DNA of 64,000 bases from positions 558,001 to 622,000 of the forward strand of contig NZ_CP059162.1 in assembly GCF_013466605.1 (NCBI RefSeq). Direction: 5' to 3'. Made by a program: the position numbers and the translations under genes. Under the pieces are notes generated by a model. That model was not told the origin of the DNA and made no database searches. It worked only from the letters and a program-made list of their open reading frames with translations. The stretch is from Pseudomonas chlororaphis subsp. aurantiaca (GTDB taxonomy: Bacteria > Pseudomonadota > Gammaproteobacteria > Pseudomonadales > Pseudomonadaceae). Below, one piece after another: positions 18,504-27,579 of the stretch; the first letter of the stretch is position 1; each line of letters starts with the position of its first letter.

Positions 18504-19565
18504 GTGCGGGTACTGTTGATCAAGACTTCCTCCCTGGGTGACGTGATCCATGCGCTGCCGGCGCTGACCGATGCGGCGCGGGCGATTCCCGGGATCAAGT
18601 TCGACTGGGTGGTGGAAGAGGGTTTCGCGGAAATCCCGACCTGGCACCCGGCTGTGGATAAAGTGATCCCGGTGGCGATTCGCCGCTGGCGCAAGAATAT
18701 CTGGCAAACCATCAAGAGTGGCGAGTGGCGGCGCTTCAAGCAGAACGTGCGTGCGACTAAATACGACTTGGTGATCGACGCCCAGGGCTTGCTGAAAAGT
18801 GCCTGGCTGACGCGCTACGTCAAGGCGCCGGTGGCCGGCCTGGACAAGCAATCGGCCCGCGAGCCCCTGGCGGCGCGTTTCTACTCGCGGCGCCTGGCCG
18901 TCGCCCGCGGCCAGCATGCTGTGGAACGTGTGCGCCAGCTGTTCGCCGTGGCCCTGGGTTATGACTTGCCCCAAGGGTTGGGCGATTACGGCCTGAATGT
19001 CGAGAAGCTGGTGGAACTGCCGCGGCCCAAGCCGTTCGTGGTGTTCCTGCACGGCACCACCTGGGACACCAAGCACTGGCCGGAAGCCTACTGGCGCGAG
19101 CTGGCCGAACGCATGGGCCAGTTGGGCGTCGAGGTCAAGCTGCCGTGGGGTAACCTGGTGGAGAAGGCCCGGGCCGAGCGTATTGCCAAGGGTTTGAGCA
19201 ACGCCACGGTGCTGCCGAAGCTGAACCTGGCGGGCGTCGCCAAGGTGCTGGCGCAAGCCCAGGCCTGTGTCGCGGTGGATACCGGGCTTGGCCATCTCGC
19301 CGCGGCGCTGGATGTGCCGACCATTTCCCTGTTCGGCCCGACCAACCCGGGCCTGACCGGCGCCTATGGCAAGGCACAGATCCATATGGCCAGCGACTTC
19401 CCTTGCGCGCCGTGCCTGCAGAAAAAATGCACCTATCAACCGACGGCTGAAGATCAGCGGCGGTTCGACCTGAAACGCGAGTGGCCGCTGTGCTTCACGC
19501 GTCTGAATCCTGAGCGTGTCGCCAGCCGGCTGAGCAGGTTGTTACTGGCTGAGGAGCTGCGCTGA
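18504..19565 (+). CDS. waaC: LPS heptosyltransferase I WaaC
   Basis: A 353-residue GT9 enzyme that attaches the first heptose to Kdo. It begins with GTG directly after the waaF stop and reads MRVLLIKTSSLGDVIHALPALTDA, the WaaC signature. DTGLGHLAAALDVPTISLFGPTNP near the C-terminus is the ADP-heptose binding segment. Its TGA overlaps the waaG ATG by one base (TGATG). Confidence 0.95.
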   Translation: MRVLLIKTSSLGDVIHALPALTDAARAIPGIKFDWVVEEGFAEIPTWHPAVDKVIPVAIRRWRKNIWQTIKSGEWRRFKQNVRATKYDLVIDAQGLLKSAWLTRYVKAPVAGLDKQSAREPLAARFYSRRLAVARGQHAVERVRQLFAVALGYDLPQGLGDYGLNVEKLVELPRPKPFVVFLHGTTWDTKHWPEAYWRELAERMGQLGVEVKLPWGNLVEKARAERIAKGLSNATVLPKLNLAGVAKVLAQAQACVAVDTGLGHLAAALDVPTISLFGPTNPGLTGAYGKAQIHMASDFPCAPCLQKKCTYQPTAEDQRRFDLKREWPLCFTRLNPERVASRLSRLLLAEELR

Positions 19566-20686
19566 TGCAATTGGCTTTTGTCCTTTATAAATACTTCCCG
19601 TTCGGCGGCCTGCAACGGGACTTCATGCGCATCGCCCTGGAGTGCCAGAAGCGCGGGCACCAGATCCGCGTTTATACGCTGATCTGGGAAGGCGATGTAC
19701 CGCCGGGTTTCGAAGTGCTGGTCGCGCCGGTCAAGGCGTTTTTCAACCATCGCCGTAACGAGAAACTCAGCGCCTGGATGGAGGCCGACCTGGCCAAGCG
19801 TCCGGTGGACCGCCTGATCGGTTTCAACAAGATGCCCGGGCTGGACGTGTATTACGCCGCCGATGGCTGCTTCGAAGACAAGGCGCAGAACCTGCGCCAT
19901 TCGCTGTACCGCCGTTGGGGCCGCTACCGGCACTTCGCCGAATACGAGCGGGCGGTGTTCGCCCGGGACGCGAAGACCGAAGTGCTGATGATTTCCGAGG
20001 TCCAGCAGCCGCTGTTCATCAAGCATTACGATACCCCGGTGGAGCGTTTCCACCTGCTGCCGCCAGGCATCGCCCAGGACCGTCGCGCGCCGCCCAACGC
20101 GGCCGAGATCCGCGCCGAATTCCGTCGCGAGTTCGCCCTGAAAGACGATGACTTGCTGCTGGTGCAGATCGGCTCCGGGTTCAAGACCAAGGGCGTGGAT
20201 CGCAGCCTCAAGGCCGTGGCCGCCTTGCCGCCGGAGCTGAAGAAACGTACCCGGCTATTTGTAATTGGCCAGGACGACCCCAAAGTATTCCAATTGCAGA
20301 GCGCCGCATTGGGCCTGGGCGAGCATGTGCAGTTCCTCAAGGGGCGCAGTGATATCCCGCGTTTCCTGTTGGGCGCCGACCTGTTGATCCACCCGGCCTA
20401 CAACGAAAACACCGGCACCGTGCTGCTGGAGGCGCTGGTGGCTGGTCTGCCGGTGCTGGTCAGCGCGGTCTGCGGTTATGCCCATTACATCGCCGAGGCC
20501 GACAGCGGCCTGGTGCTGGACGAGCCATTGGAGCAGGGACAGCTCAATCAATACCTGAACACCATGTTGACCGACGACGCTGCACGCGCGACCTGGAGCC
20601 GTAACGGCCTGGCGTTCGCCGAGACGGCCGACCTCTATAGCATGCCGCAGCACGCTGCGGATGTGATTCTGGCGGAGCAACACTGA
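19565..20686 (+). CDS. waaG: LPS core glucosyltransferase WaaG
   Basis: A 373-residue GT4 enzyme that transfers a hexose from its UDP-sugar to HepII. In pseudomonads the first outer-core residue is reported to be GalN. The N-terminus MQLAFVLYKYFPFGGLQRDF is characteristic of WaaG. The Ex7E nucleotide-sugar motif is present as ENTGTVLLEALVAGLPVLVS. It overlaps waaC and waaP by one base on each side, giving tight translational coupling. Confidence 0.93.
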   Translation: MQLAFVLYKYFPFGGLQRDFMRIALECQKRGHQIRVYTLIWEGDVPPGFEVLVAPVKAFFNHRRNEKLSAWMEADLAKRPVDRLIGFNKMPGLDVYYAADGCFEDKAQNLRHSLYRRWGRYRHFAEYERAVFARDAKTEVLMISEVQQPLFIKHYDTPVERFHLLPPGIAQDRRAPPNAAEIRAEFRREFALKDDDLLLVQIGSGFKTKGVDRSLKAVAALPPELKKRTRLFVIGQDDPKVFQLQSAALGLGEHVQFLKGRSDIPRFLLGADLLIHPAYNENTGTVLLEALVAGLPVLVSAVCGYAHYIAEADSGLVLDEPLEQGQLNQYLNTMLTDDAARATWSRNGLAFAETADLYSMPQHAADVILAEQH

Positions 20687-21492
20687 TGAAGTTGATTCTT
20701 GCCGAACCGTTCAAGACCCTTTGGGCCGGACGCGATGCGTTCGCCGAAGTCGAGCGTCTGGACGGCCAGGTCTACCGTGAACTGGAAGCCCGCCGTACCT
20801 TGCGTACCGAGGTGGCCGGCGAAGGGTTCTTCGTAAAGATTCACCGCGGTATCGGTTGGGGCGAGATCTTCAAGAACCTGCTCACTGCCAAGCTGCCGGT
20901 GCTCGGCGCGGGCCAGGAATGGCAGGCCATCCAGCGCCTGCAGGAAGCCGGTGTGCCGACCATGACCGCCGTGGCCTATGGCGAGCGCGGCAGCAACCCG
21001 GCCAACCAGCATTCGTTCATCGTGACCGAGGAGCTGGCGCCGACCATCAGCCTCGAAGACTTCAGCATCGACTGGGTCAAGCAGCCGCCGCAGCCCAGGC
21101 TCAAGCGCGCGCTGATCGCCGAAGTGGCGCGCATGACCGGCATGATGCACCGCGCCGGGGTCAACCATCGCGATTGCTACATCTGCCACTTCCTGCTGCA
21201 CACCGACAAGCCGGTGACGCCCGATGATTTCAAGCTCTCGGTGATCGACCTGCACCGCGCCCAGACCCGTCCGGCAATCACCCGGCGCTGGCGCGACAAG
21301 GACCTGGCAGCGCTGTATTTCTCGGCCCTGGATATCGGCCTGACCCGGCGCGACAAGCTGCGCTTCCTCAAGGGTTATTTCCAGCAACCGCTGCGGCAGA
21401 TCCTGAGCGACGAGGCGGCGCTGCTGACCTGGCTGGAGGGCAAGGCCAACAAGCTGTACGCACGCAAGCAGCGATACGGAGATGCGCTCTGA
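20686..21492 (+). CDS. waaP: LPS core heptose I kinase WaaP
   Basis: A 268-residue sugar kinase with eukaryotic-kinase-like fold that phosphorylates HepI, a modification essential in P. aeruginosa. ATP-binding K51 (FFVKIHRG), the catalytic loop H161-R-D163-C-Y and the metal-binding D188 (SVIDLHRA) are all present, so the enzyme looks active. It is followed by three more kinase-fold genes in overlapping frames. Confidence 0.94.
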   Translation: MKLILAEPFKTLWAGRDAFAEVERLDGQVYRELEARRTLRTEVAGEGFFVKIHRGIGWGEIFKNLLTAKLPVLGAGQEWQAIQRLQEAGVPTMTAVAYGERGSNPANQHSFIVTEELAPTISLEDFSIDWVKQPPQPRLKRALIAEVARMTGMMHRAGVNHRDCYICHFLLHTDKPVTPDDFKLSVIDLHRAQTRPAITRRWRDKDLAALYFSALDIGLTRRDKLRFLKGYFQQPLRQILSDEAALLTWLEGKANKLYARKQRYGDAL

Positions 21493-22226
21493 TGGCGGGT
21501 TGGAACCTTGAACCTGGGTATCGGGAGCTGGCGCAGGACTTCGGCAGCCTGGATGCGGTATTTGCCCTCATGGGCGAACACCTGACCCGCGACCCGCTGT
21601 CGGAGGTCATCCGTGTCGAGCGCAACGGCATCAACTATTACGTCAAGCGCTACACCGGCGCCGGCAAGAACCTGCGGCGTTATCTGGGCAAGCCGCGGGT
21701 CAAGTCCGAGTGGCAGAACCTCAAGCGTTTCGCCAAGTGGGGCATTCCCACGGCGGAGGTGGTGGCCTGGGGCCTGGAACGTCGCGGCCTGGCCTACGAC
21801 CGGGGGGCGATGATCACCCGCGAGCTGCCGCGCACCCAAGACCTGTCGGTCCTGGCCGAGCGCAACGACCCGCTGCTGGCCGATCGGGCCTGGGTGGACC
21901 AGGTCAGCCAGCAACTGGCGCGCTACACGCGGATCATGCATGAGCACCGCTTTACCCATAACGACTTGAAGTGGCGCAACCTGCTGATCGACGACGATGC
22001 GCGGCTGTACCTGATCGATTGCCCCAATGGTGATTTCTGGCGCGGTTTCTGGCTCAAGTACCGGATCACCAAGGACCTGGCGTGCCTGGACAAGGTGGCC
22101 AAGTATCATTTGTCCGCGACCCAGCGCCTGCGCTTCTATTTGCAGTACCGCCAGCGCACCCGGCTGAATGCCGCGGACAAGTGCCGCATCCGGCATGTGC
22201 TGAGATTTTTCGAGGGACGCGAATGA
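21492..22226 (+). CDS. wapP: LPS kinase-family protein WapP
   Basis: A 244-residue member of the RfaP/InaA lipopolysaccharide kinase family in the position of P. aeruginosa PA5008 (wapP). K52 in YYVKRYTG, the catalytic loop HND (156-158) in THNDLKWRNLL, and D176 in LIDCPNG give a complete kinase residue set. It probably phosphorylates a core heptose (HepII is proposed for PA5008). It overlaps waaP by one base and wapQ by four (ATGA). Confidence 0.88.
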   Translation: MAGWNLEPGYRELAQDFGSLDAVFALMGEHLTRDPLSEVIRVERNGINYYVKRYTGAGKNLRRYLGKPRVKSEWQNLKRFAKWGIPTAEVVAWGLERRGLAYDRGAMITRELPRTQDLSVLAERNDPLLADRAWVDQVSQQLARYTRIMHEHRFTHNDLKWRNLLIDDDARLYLIDCPNGDFWRGFWLKYRITKDLACLDKVAKYHLSATQRLRFYLQYRQRTRLNAADKCRIRHVLRFFEGRE

Positions 22227-22975
22227 CCGATTTCCTGGCGGCTCAGGACCGTGCGTTGCTGGAGCGCCACGGCCTCGACAGCTTCGACGCGTTGTGGGCC
22301 AAGCAGCTTGAGGCAGTGGACGAGCCCAACACCGATGGTGGGGGCTGGAGCAGCGTGTATCGCCTCGACCTGGAAGGCCACGGCTACTACCTCAAGCGCC
22401 AGAGCAACTACCTGACGCGGACCCTGCACCGGCCGTTCGGCGAGCCGAGCTTCGCCCGCGAATTTCGCAATATCAGCCGCTACCAGCAGTTGGGCATTCC
22501 GGCTTTGCAGGCGGCCTTCTTTGGCGAGCGCAAGGTGGCTGGCGAAACCCGGGCGATCCTGCTGACCCGGGCGCTGGATGGCTGGAACGACCTGGACTCG
22601 CTGCTGCAACAGTGGGCACAGCTCAGCCCGGACCAGCACGCGGCGATCCTGCGTGCCTGCGGCCTGCTGGCGCGCCAGCTGCACGCGGTGCGCCAGGTGC
22701 ACGGCTGTTTTTATCCCAAGCATATTTTTCTGCGGGCCACCGGCGACGGTTACCAGGCACAATTGATCGACCTGGAAAAGACCCGTCCGCTGTTGTTCGG
22801 CCAGCGGGATCGGGTCAAGGACCTGGAGCCGCTGTTGCGTCGCGCTCCAGCCTGGGGTGAGGGTGATGCGCGCGCCTTGCTCGCGACCTATCTGGATCAG
22901 CCGCAGGACAGCTCGCTGGTCGATGCCTGGCTGAACCGCCTGAGTGCACGCCGCAGCCACAAGGAGACTCGCTGA
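22223..22975 (+). CDS. wapQ: LPS kinase-like protein WapQ lacking the usual catalytic Asp
   Basis: A 250-residue kinase-fold protein in the position of PA5007 (wapQ). The start MTDFLAAQDRALLERHG overlaps the wapP stop (ATGA); an open frame upstream has no family sequence. K59 (YYLKRQ) and D183 (LIDLEK) are kept, but the segment aligned with the HRD catalytic loop reads V-H160-G-C162-F-Y-P-K-H-I-F-L. Cys stands where WaaP has Asp163. The same YPKHIF form occurs in InaA-like relatives as I recall them, so this may be a subfamily trait. It is either a pseudokinase or uses a different residue. Confidence 0.85.
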   Translation: MTDFLAAQDRALLERHGLDSFDALWAKQLEAVDEPNTDGGGWSSVYRLDLEGHGYYLKRQSNYLTRTLHRPFGEPSFAREFRNISRYQQLGIPALQAAFFGERKVAGETRAILLTRALDGWNDLDSLLQQWAQLSPDQHAAILRACGLLARQLHAVRQVHGCFYPKHIFLRATGDGYQAQLIDLEKTRPLLFGQRDRVKDLEPLLRRAPAWGEGDARALLATYLDQPQDSSLVDAWLNRLSARRSHKETR

Positions 22976-24429
22976 TGCGCCTGTCCGAACTCAAGCAGGC
23001 CGGCCGTGCGCCAAGCCTGCCGTTGAGCCTGGAGCTGGCCGATGCTGCCGGGCCGGCGACGTTGCAGTTGCTCAGCCTGCTGCGGGTGCTGCCAGGGCAG
23101 CGTTATGTCGGCGCCGGTGTCTGGCGCGGGCGTTCGGTGCTGGCCAAGTTGCTGGTGGGCGCCAAGGCGGCGCGGCATTTCCAGCGCGAGCTGCAGGGTG
23201 TGCGCCTGCTTGAAGAGCAGGGCATGACCACGCCGCTGTTGCTGGCCGACGGCCTGAAGGAAGGCGAGGGCGGCTGGCTGCTGTTCGAATTTCTGGAAGG
23301 TTCCGAGAGCCTGGGCGATGCCTGGAAGCAGGTGGAAGCGTTGCCGGCGCTGGCCGATGAGCAGCAGGCGGTACTCGCCGAAGCCCTGGCCGCCATCGCC
23401 GAATTGCACGGCAAGGGCCTGTGGCAGGAAGACCTGCATCTGGACAACCTGCTGCGTCATCAGGGCAAGTTGTACCTGATCGACGGTGCCGGGATCTGCG
23501 TGGAACAGGCGGGCAAACCGCTGTCCCGGCAGAAGGTCCTGGAAAACCTCGGGGTGTTTTTCGCCCAGTTGCCCAAGAGCCTGGAGCCCTTCACCGAAGA
23601 GCTGCTGGTGCATTACCTGCTGAACAATGCCGAGCATGCCTTGCCGCTGGAAGCCTTGCAGAAGCAAGTGGACAAGGTGCGCAGCTGGCGCTTGAAGGAT
23701 TTTCTCAACAAGGTCGGTCGCGAGTGCACCCTGTTCAGCGTGCTGCGCGGTCCCTTCGCCTTGCGGGCGATTCGGCGCGAGGAAGAAGCGGCGATGCTGC
23801 CAGTGCTGGAACAGGCCGACGCGCTGCTGGACCGGGGGCATCTGTACAAGACCGGTGGCGCCGCCAGCGTCGGCCGGGTCGAAGTGGCGGGCCGCACCCT
23901 GGTGGTCAAGCGTTACAACATCAAGGGTTTTGCCCATTGGCTCAAGCGCTTCTGGCGCCCCAGTCGGGCCTGGCATTCGTGGCAGGAAGGCAATCGCCTG
24001 GCATTCCTCGGCATTGCCACGCCAAAGCCGCTGGCGTTGCTGGAGAAGCGTTTCTTCTGGCTGCGCAGCCGGGCCTACCTGGTGACTGAGTACCTGGCCG
24101 GGCCGGACATCATCGAGCGCTTTGCGCCCTATATCGACAGCGGCGCAGCTCCAGAGGCTGAGTTGCAGGCGCTGGACCGGCTGTTTGCCGAGTTGATCCG
24201 CGAACGCATCAGCCATGGTGACTTCAAGGGGCACAACCTGTTCTGGCAAGAGGATCGCTGGGCGCTGATCGACCTGGACTCCATGTGCCAGCACCACAGC
24301 CTCGGCAGCTTCGCCCCGGCCTACGCCCGCGACCGGGCGCGCTTCATGCGTAACTGGCCGCAGAGCAGCGCGCTGTATCAGGTCATCGACCAGCGCCTGC
24401 CTAAAACCGCCGGATCGTCCCTAGGCTAA
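22975..24429 (+). CDS. Two-domain kinase-like LPS core protein (PA5006-like)
   Basis: A 484-residue protein in the position of PA5006. Two kinase-like folds are joined in one chain. Domain 1 (about 1-245) has a catalytic-loop match QEDLHLDNLL with D153 and a DFG-equivalent D170 (YLIDG). Domain 2 (about 285-480) has K312 (VVKRYN), SHGDFKGHN with D416, and D433 (LIDLDS). Both loops therefore keep the Asp that WapQ lacks. It is the last gene of the coupled waaF-to-here series and is followed by a REP element. It is likely to phosphorylate a core sugar or help core assembly; its substrate is unknown. Confidence 0.8.
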   Translation: MRLSELKQAGRAPSLPLSLELADAAGPATLQLLSLLRVLPGQRYVGAGVWRGRSVLAKLLVGAKAARHFQRELQGVRLLEEQGMTTPLLLADGLKEGEGGWLLFEFLEGSESLGDAWKQVEALPALADEQQAVLAEALAAIAELHGKGLWQEDLHLDNLLRHQGKLYLIDGAGICVEQAGKPLSRQKVLENLGVFFAQLPKSLEPFTEELLVHYLLNNAEHALPLEALQKQVDKVRSWRLKDFLNKVGRECTLFSVLRGPFALRAIRREEEAAMLPVLEQADALLDRGHLYKTGGAASVGRVEVAGRTLVVKRYNIKGFAHWLKRFWRPSRAWHSWQEGNRLAFLGIATPKPLALLEKRFFWLRSRAYLVTEYLAGPDIIERFAPYIDSGAAPEAELQALDRLFAELIRERISHGDFKGHNLFWQEDRWALIDLDSMCQHHSLGSFAPAYARDRARFMRNWPQSSALYQVIDQRLPKTAGSSLG

Positions 24430-24432
24430 GGC

Positions 24433-24536
24433 CTGTAGCCGCTGCCGCAGGCTGCGATCAAGCGCGAAGCGGTCGCGCTCTTGAGATCGCAGAAAGTCTC
24501 TTCGAGCCTTATCGCAGCCTGCGGCAGCGGCTACAG
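24433..24536. repeat. REP-type perfect inverted repeat after the kinase operon
   Basis: Two 26-bp arms (24433-24458 and 24511-24536) are exact reverse complements, separated by 52 bp. The arm sequence is the same family as the element at 5574-5673. It marks the end of the first LPS transcription unit. Confidence 0.88.
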
Positions 24537-24610
24537 ATCCCTCGCAAGCCATATTTGGCGCCAGCGCCCGGCGCTGAAACGTCAGGGATCATCCCGCGGC
24601 AGGTTTACGC

Positions 24611-24616
24611 TATAAT
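24611..24616 (+). promoter_or_regulatory. Candidate -10 box for wapO
   Basis: A consensus TATAAT occurs 92 bp upstream of the wapO GTG start, beyond the REP element. No good -35 box is found 16-18 bp upstream. Some promoter is expected here because the REP separates this gene from the preceding operon. Confidence 0.35.
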
Positions 24617-24707
24617 CCCGCCCTTTAGCTGTTTCTCGCCCCTGGCGGGGAGCACATTAATTCCAGGCGCACGTCGCCTGCATGCAGACTTAAGAGGCTA
24701 GACCCCT

Positions 24708-26465
24708 GTGGCATTGACGATTCTTGGCCTGTCCGGCGCCCTTAGCCATGATCCTTCCGCAGCGCTGTACATCGACGGCAAGCTGGTGGCGGCTGCCGAA
24801 GAAGAGCGCTTCGTACGCGATAAACATGCAAAGAACCGCATGCCCTACGAATCGGCGAAGTTCTGTCTGGAACAGGCCGGTATCAAGCCTTCCGACGTTG
24901 ACGTGGTGGCGATTCCATTCGCACCGATCAGCCTGTTCGGCAAGGCCCGCTGGCACTACGCCAAGCGTTACTGGTACGCCCCGGACCGCGCCCTTGACGC
25001 GATCCTGATGGGCAACCGTCGCTACAAGCGCTATCGCAACAAGATCGTCTGGTGCCTCGAGCAACTGGGCTTCGATCCGAAGAAGATCAAGATCGAGCCG
25101 GTCGAGCACCATCTGGCCCACGCTTCCAGCGCCTACCACTGCTCCGGCTTCAAGGAGAAAACCGCGATCCTCGGGATCGACGGCAAGGGCGAGTACGCCA
25201 CCACCTTCTTCGGCTACGGCGAAAACGGCAAGATCCACAAGATCAAGGAGTTCTACGATCCGGACTCCCTGGGCGGCCTGTATGGCGCGATCACCGAGTT
25301 CCTCGGCTTCGAGATGCTCGACGGCGAGTTCAAGGTCATGGGCATGGCGCCGTACGGCGATGCCAGCAAGTACGACTTCTCCCGCCTGGCCAGCTTTGAA
25401 AACGGCGAACTGGTGATCAACACCGATTACGCCAACGTCATCGGCCTGCGCCGTTATAAAGAGAAGGGCAAGGGTTTCTACTTCTCGCCGAAGCTGATCG
25501 AGTGGCTGGGTCCGAAGCGCGAAGGCGATATCGCCGACGAGCCGTACATCCACTACGCGGCCAGCATGCAGGCGCTGTTCGAGAAGCTGGCGCTGCAGAT
25601 GATCGACCACTACCTGGGCGACATCCTCAAGGAAACCGGCAAGCTGGCCTTCGCCGGCGGCTGTGCGCTGAACGTCAAGCTGAACCAGAAGATCATCGCC
25701 CGTCCGGAAGTCAAAGAGCTGTTCGTGCAACCGGCGTCCGGCGATGCCGGTACCGCAGTCGGTGCCGCGGCCTATGTTTCCCACGCGCGCGGCGTGCCGG
25801 TGGAGAAGATGGAACACGTCTACCTCGGCCCGTCCTACAGCAACGAAGACGTGATCGCTGCCTGCGCCCGTCACCCGAACAAGCCGGCCTGGCGCCAGAT
25901 CGACAACACCCCCGAGCGTATCGCCAGGATCATGGTCGACGGCAACCCGGTGGCCTGGTTCCAGGGCCGCATGGAGTTCGGTCCGCGTGCCCTGGGCGGT
26001 CGTTCGATCATCGGTTGCCCGAGCGCTACCGGCGTGGCCGACCGTATCAACGAGCAGATCAAGTTCCGCGAGCGCTGGAGGCCTTTCTGCCCGTCGATGC
26101 TCGACACCGTCGGTCCGCAGATGATCAAGGTCGATCACCCGGCGCCGTTCATGACCTTCACCTTCGAAGTGGCGGAAGAGTGGAAGACCCGTGTGCCGGA
26201 AGTGGTCCACGAAGACGGCACTTCCCGGGCCCAGGTGCTCAAGCGCGAATACAACCCGCGCTACTACGACATGATGAAGGCCCTGGAAGTCCTGACCGGC
26301 AACGGCGTGTCGCTGAACACCTCGCTCAACCGCCGTGGCGAGCCGATGATCTGCTCGCCGACCGACGCCCTGAACATGTTCTTCGGCTCCGATCTGCAGT
26401 ACCTGATCATGGAAGACATCCTGGTAGTCAAAGACGGCGTGGACCCTTATGACACGCTCGGCTGA
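24708..26465 (+). CDS. wapO: LPS core carbamoyltransferase (WapO)
   Basis: A 585-residue carbamoyltransferase of the NodU/TobZ family in the position of PA5005, which O-carbamoylates HepII of the inner core. The N-terminal Kae1-like domain has the metal-binding HHLAHASSAYH segment (about residues 137-147). The C-terminal YrdC-like domain has RMEFGPRALGGRSII, typical of the family. Translation starts at GTG (MALTILGLSGALSHD). It overlaps the next gene by 17 nt. Confidence 0.88.
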   Translation: MALTILGLSGALSHDPSAALYIDGKLVAAAEEERFVRDKHAKNRMPYESAKFCLEQAGIKPSDVDVVAIPFAPISLFGKARWHYAKRYWYAPDRALDAILMGNRRYKRYRNKIVWCLEQLGFDPKKIKIEPVEHHLAHASSAYHCSGFKEKTAILGIDGKGEYATTFFGYGENGKIHKIKEFYDPDSLGGLYGAITEFLGFEMLDGEFKVMGMAPYGDASKYDFSRLASFENGELVINTDYANVIGLRRYKEKGKGFYFSPKLIEWLGPKREGDIADEPYIHYAASMQALFEKLALQMIDHYLGDILKETGKLAFAGGCALNVKLNQKIIARPEVKELFVQPASGDAGTAVGAAAYVSHARGVPVEKMEHVYLGPSYSNEDVIAACARHPNKPAWRQIDNTPERIARIMVDGNPVAWFQGRMEFGPRALGGRSIIGCPSATGVADRINEQIKFRERWRPFCPSMLDTVGPQMIKVDHPAPFMTFTFEVAEEWKTRVPEVVHEDGTSRAQVLKREYNPRYYDMMKALEVLTGNGVSLNTSLNRRGEPMICSPTDALNMFFGSDLQYLIMEDILVVKDGVDPYDTLG

Positions 26466-27579
26466 GCGCCACGTCCTGCAGTTCTGCCACGGCTATGACG
26501 GGCCGTTCCTGGACTGTGCCCGGCAATACGCCAGCCTGTTCGCGGGCAGCGGTTATCGCGTGACCACGGTGTTCCTCACCGGGGTCGCCGATGCCGAGGT
26601 GGCCGATGGCTGCGCCAGCGACGAAGTGCTGTTCATGGAATACAGCTCCAAGGCCATTCGTGGCCTGAAGCTGGGGGCGATACGCGACCTGCGCAAGATC
26701 GCCGCGTCGCGCAACTTCAGCTTCTGCATCGCCCACCGTTTCAAGCCGATCTACATCGCATTGCTGGGCACCGCGTTGCCGGTGATCGGCGTGCATCATG
26801 CGTTTGGCGACTATCAGCGCGGCAGTCGCCGGCTGTTCGCCAATCTGTTCCGCAAGCGTTTGAGCCTGCTCGGCGTCTCCGATGCGGTGCGCGACGACAT
26901 GCGCGGCTGCCTGCCGCAGTGGCCGGCGGCGCGGATCCAGACGCTGTACAACCGGATCGACGTCGAAGCCTTGCAGGCGACCCAGTTGCCCAAGGCCGAA
27001 GCGCGCCGGGAACTGGGGCTGTCGTCTTCCGCCTGGATCGTCGGCAATGTCGGGCGCCTGCACCCGGACAAGGATCAGGCCACCCTGCTGCGCGGGTTCG
27101 CCGCGGCATTGCCGGGGCTGCCTCGGGAAAGCCAGCTGGCGATTCTCGGCAGCGGGCGCCTGGAGCAGAACCTCAAGGACCTTTCCCGCGAGCTGGGCAT
27201 CGCCGACCGCGTGCTGTTCCTCGGCCAGGTCACAGAAGCCCGGCGTTTCTTCCGCGCTTTCGATGCCTTCGCCCTGAGCTCCGACCACGAGCCCTTCGGC
27301 ATGGTGTTGCTGGAGGCCATGGCCGCCGGCGTGCCTCTGCTGGCGACGGCCTGTGGCGGGGCCAAGGAAGTGGTCGAAGGCGTCGGCATCCTGTTCCCGC
27401 TGGGCGATGCCGAACATATGGCCCAGGGCTTGCAGCACCTGGCCGGAATGGATGAGAACCAGCGCTTGCTGTGCGCCGAGCTGATGTTCGAGCGCCTGCG
27501 CGAGCGATTCTCCGACCGTGCTGTTCGCGACGCCTTCTGGCGTCTGCCGCAAGTTACCGATCTGACCGCGAGGGCCTGA
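26449..27579 (+). CDS. wapH: GT4 glycosyltransferase WapH-like
   Basis: A 376-residue family 4 glycosyltransferase in the position of PA5004 (wapH), an outer-core sugar transferase. The Ex7E motif is EPFGMVLLEAMAAGVPLLAT, and GRLHPDKDQATLLRGF is the usual donor-domain entry. Its ATG lies 17 nt inside the end of wapO, which implies coupled translation. It overlaps the mig-14 gene by one base. Confidence 0.85.
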   Translation: MTRSAERHVLQFCHGYDGPFLDCARQYASLFAGSGYRVTTVFLTGVADAEVADGCASDEVLFMEYSSKAIRGLKLGAIRDLRKIAASRNFSFCIAHRFKPIYIALLGTALPVIGVHHAFGDYQRGSRRLFANLFRKRLSLLGVSDAVRDDMRGCLPQWPAARIQTLYNRIDVEALQATQLPKAEARRELGLSSSAWIVGNVGRLHPDKDQATLLRGFAAALPGLPRESQLAILGSGRLEQNLKDLSRELGIADRVLFLGQVTEARRFFRAFDAFALSSDHEPFGMVLLEAMAAGVPLLATACGGAKEVVEGVGILFPLGDAEHMAQGLQHLAGMDENQRLLCAELMFERLRERFSDRAVRDAFWRLPQVTDLTARA

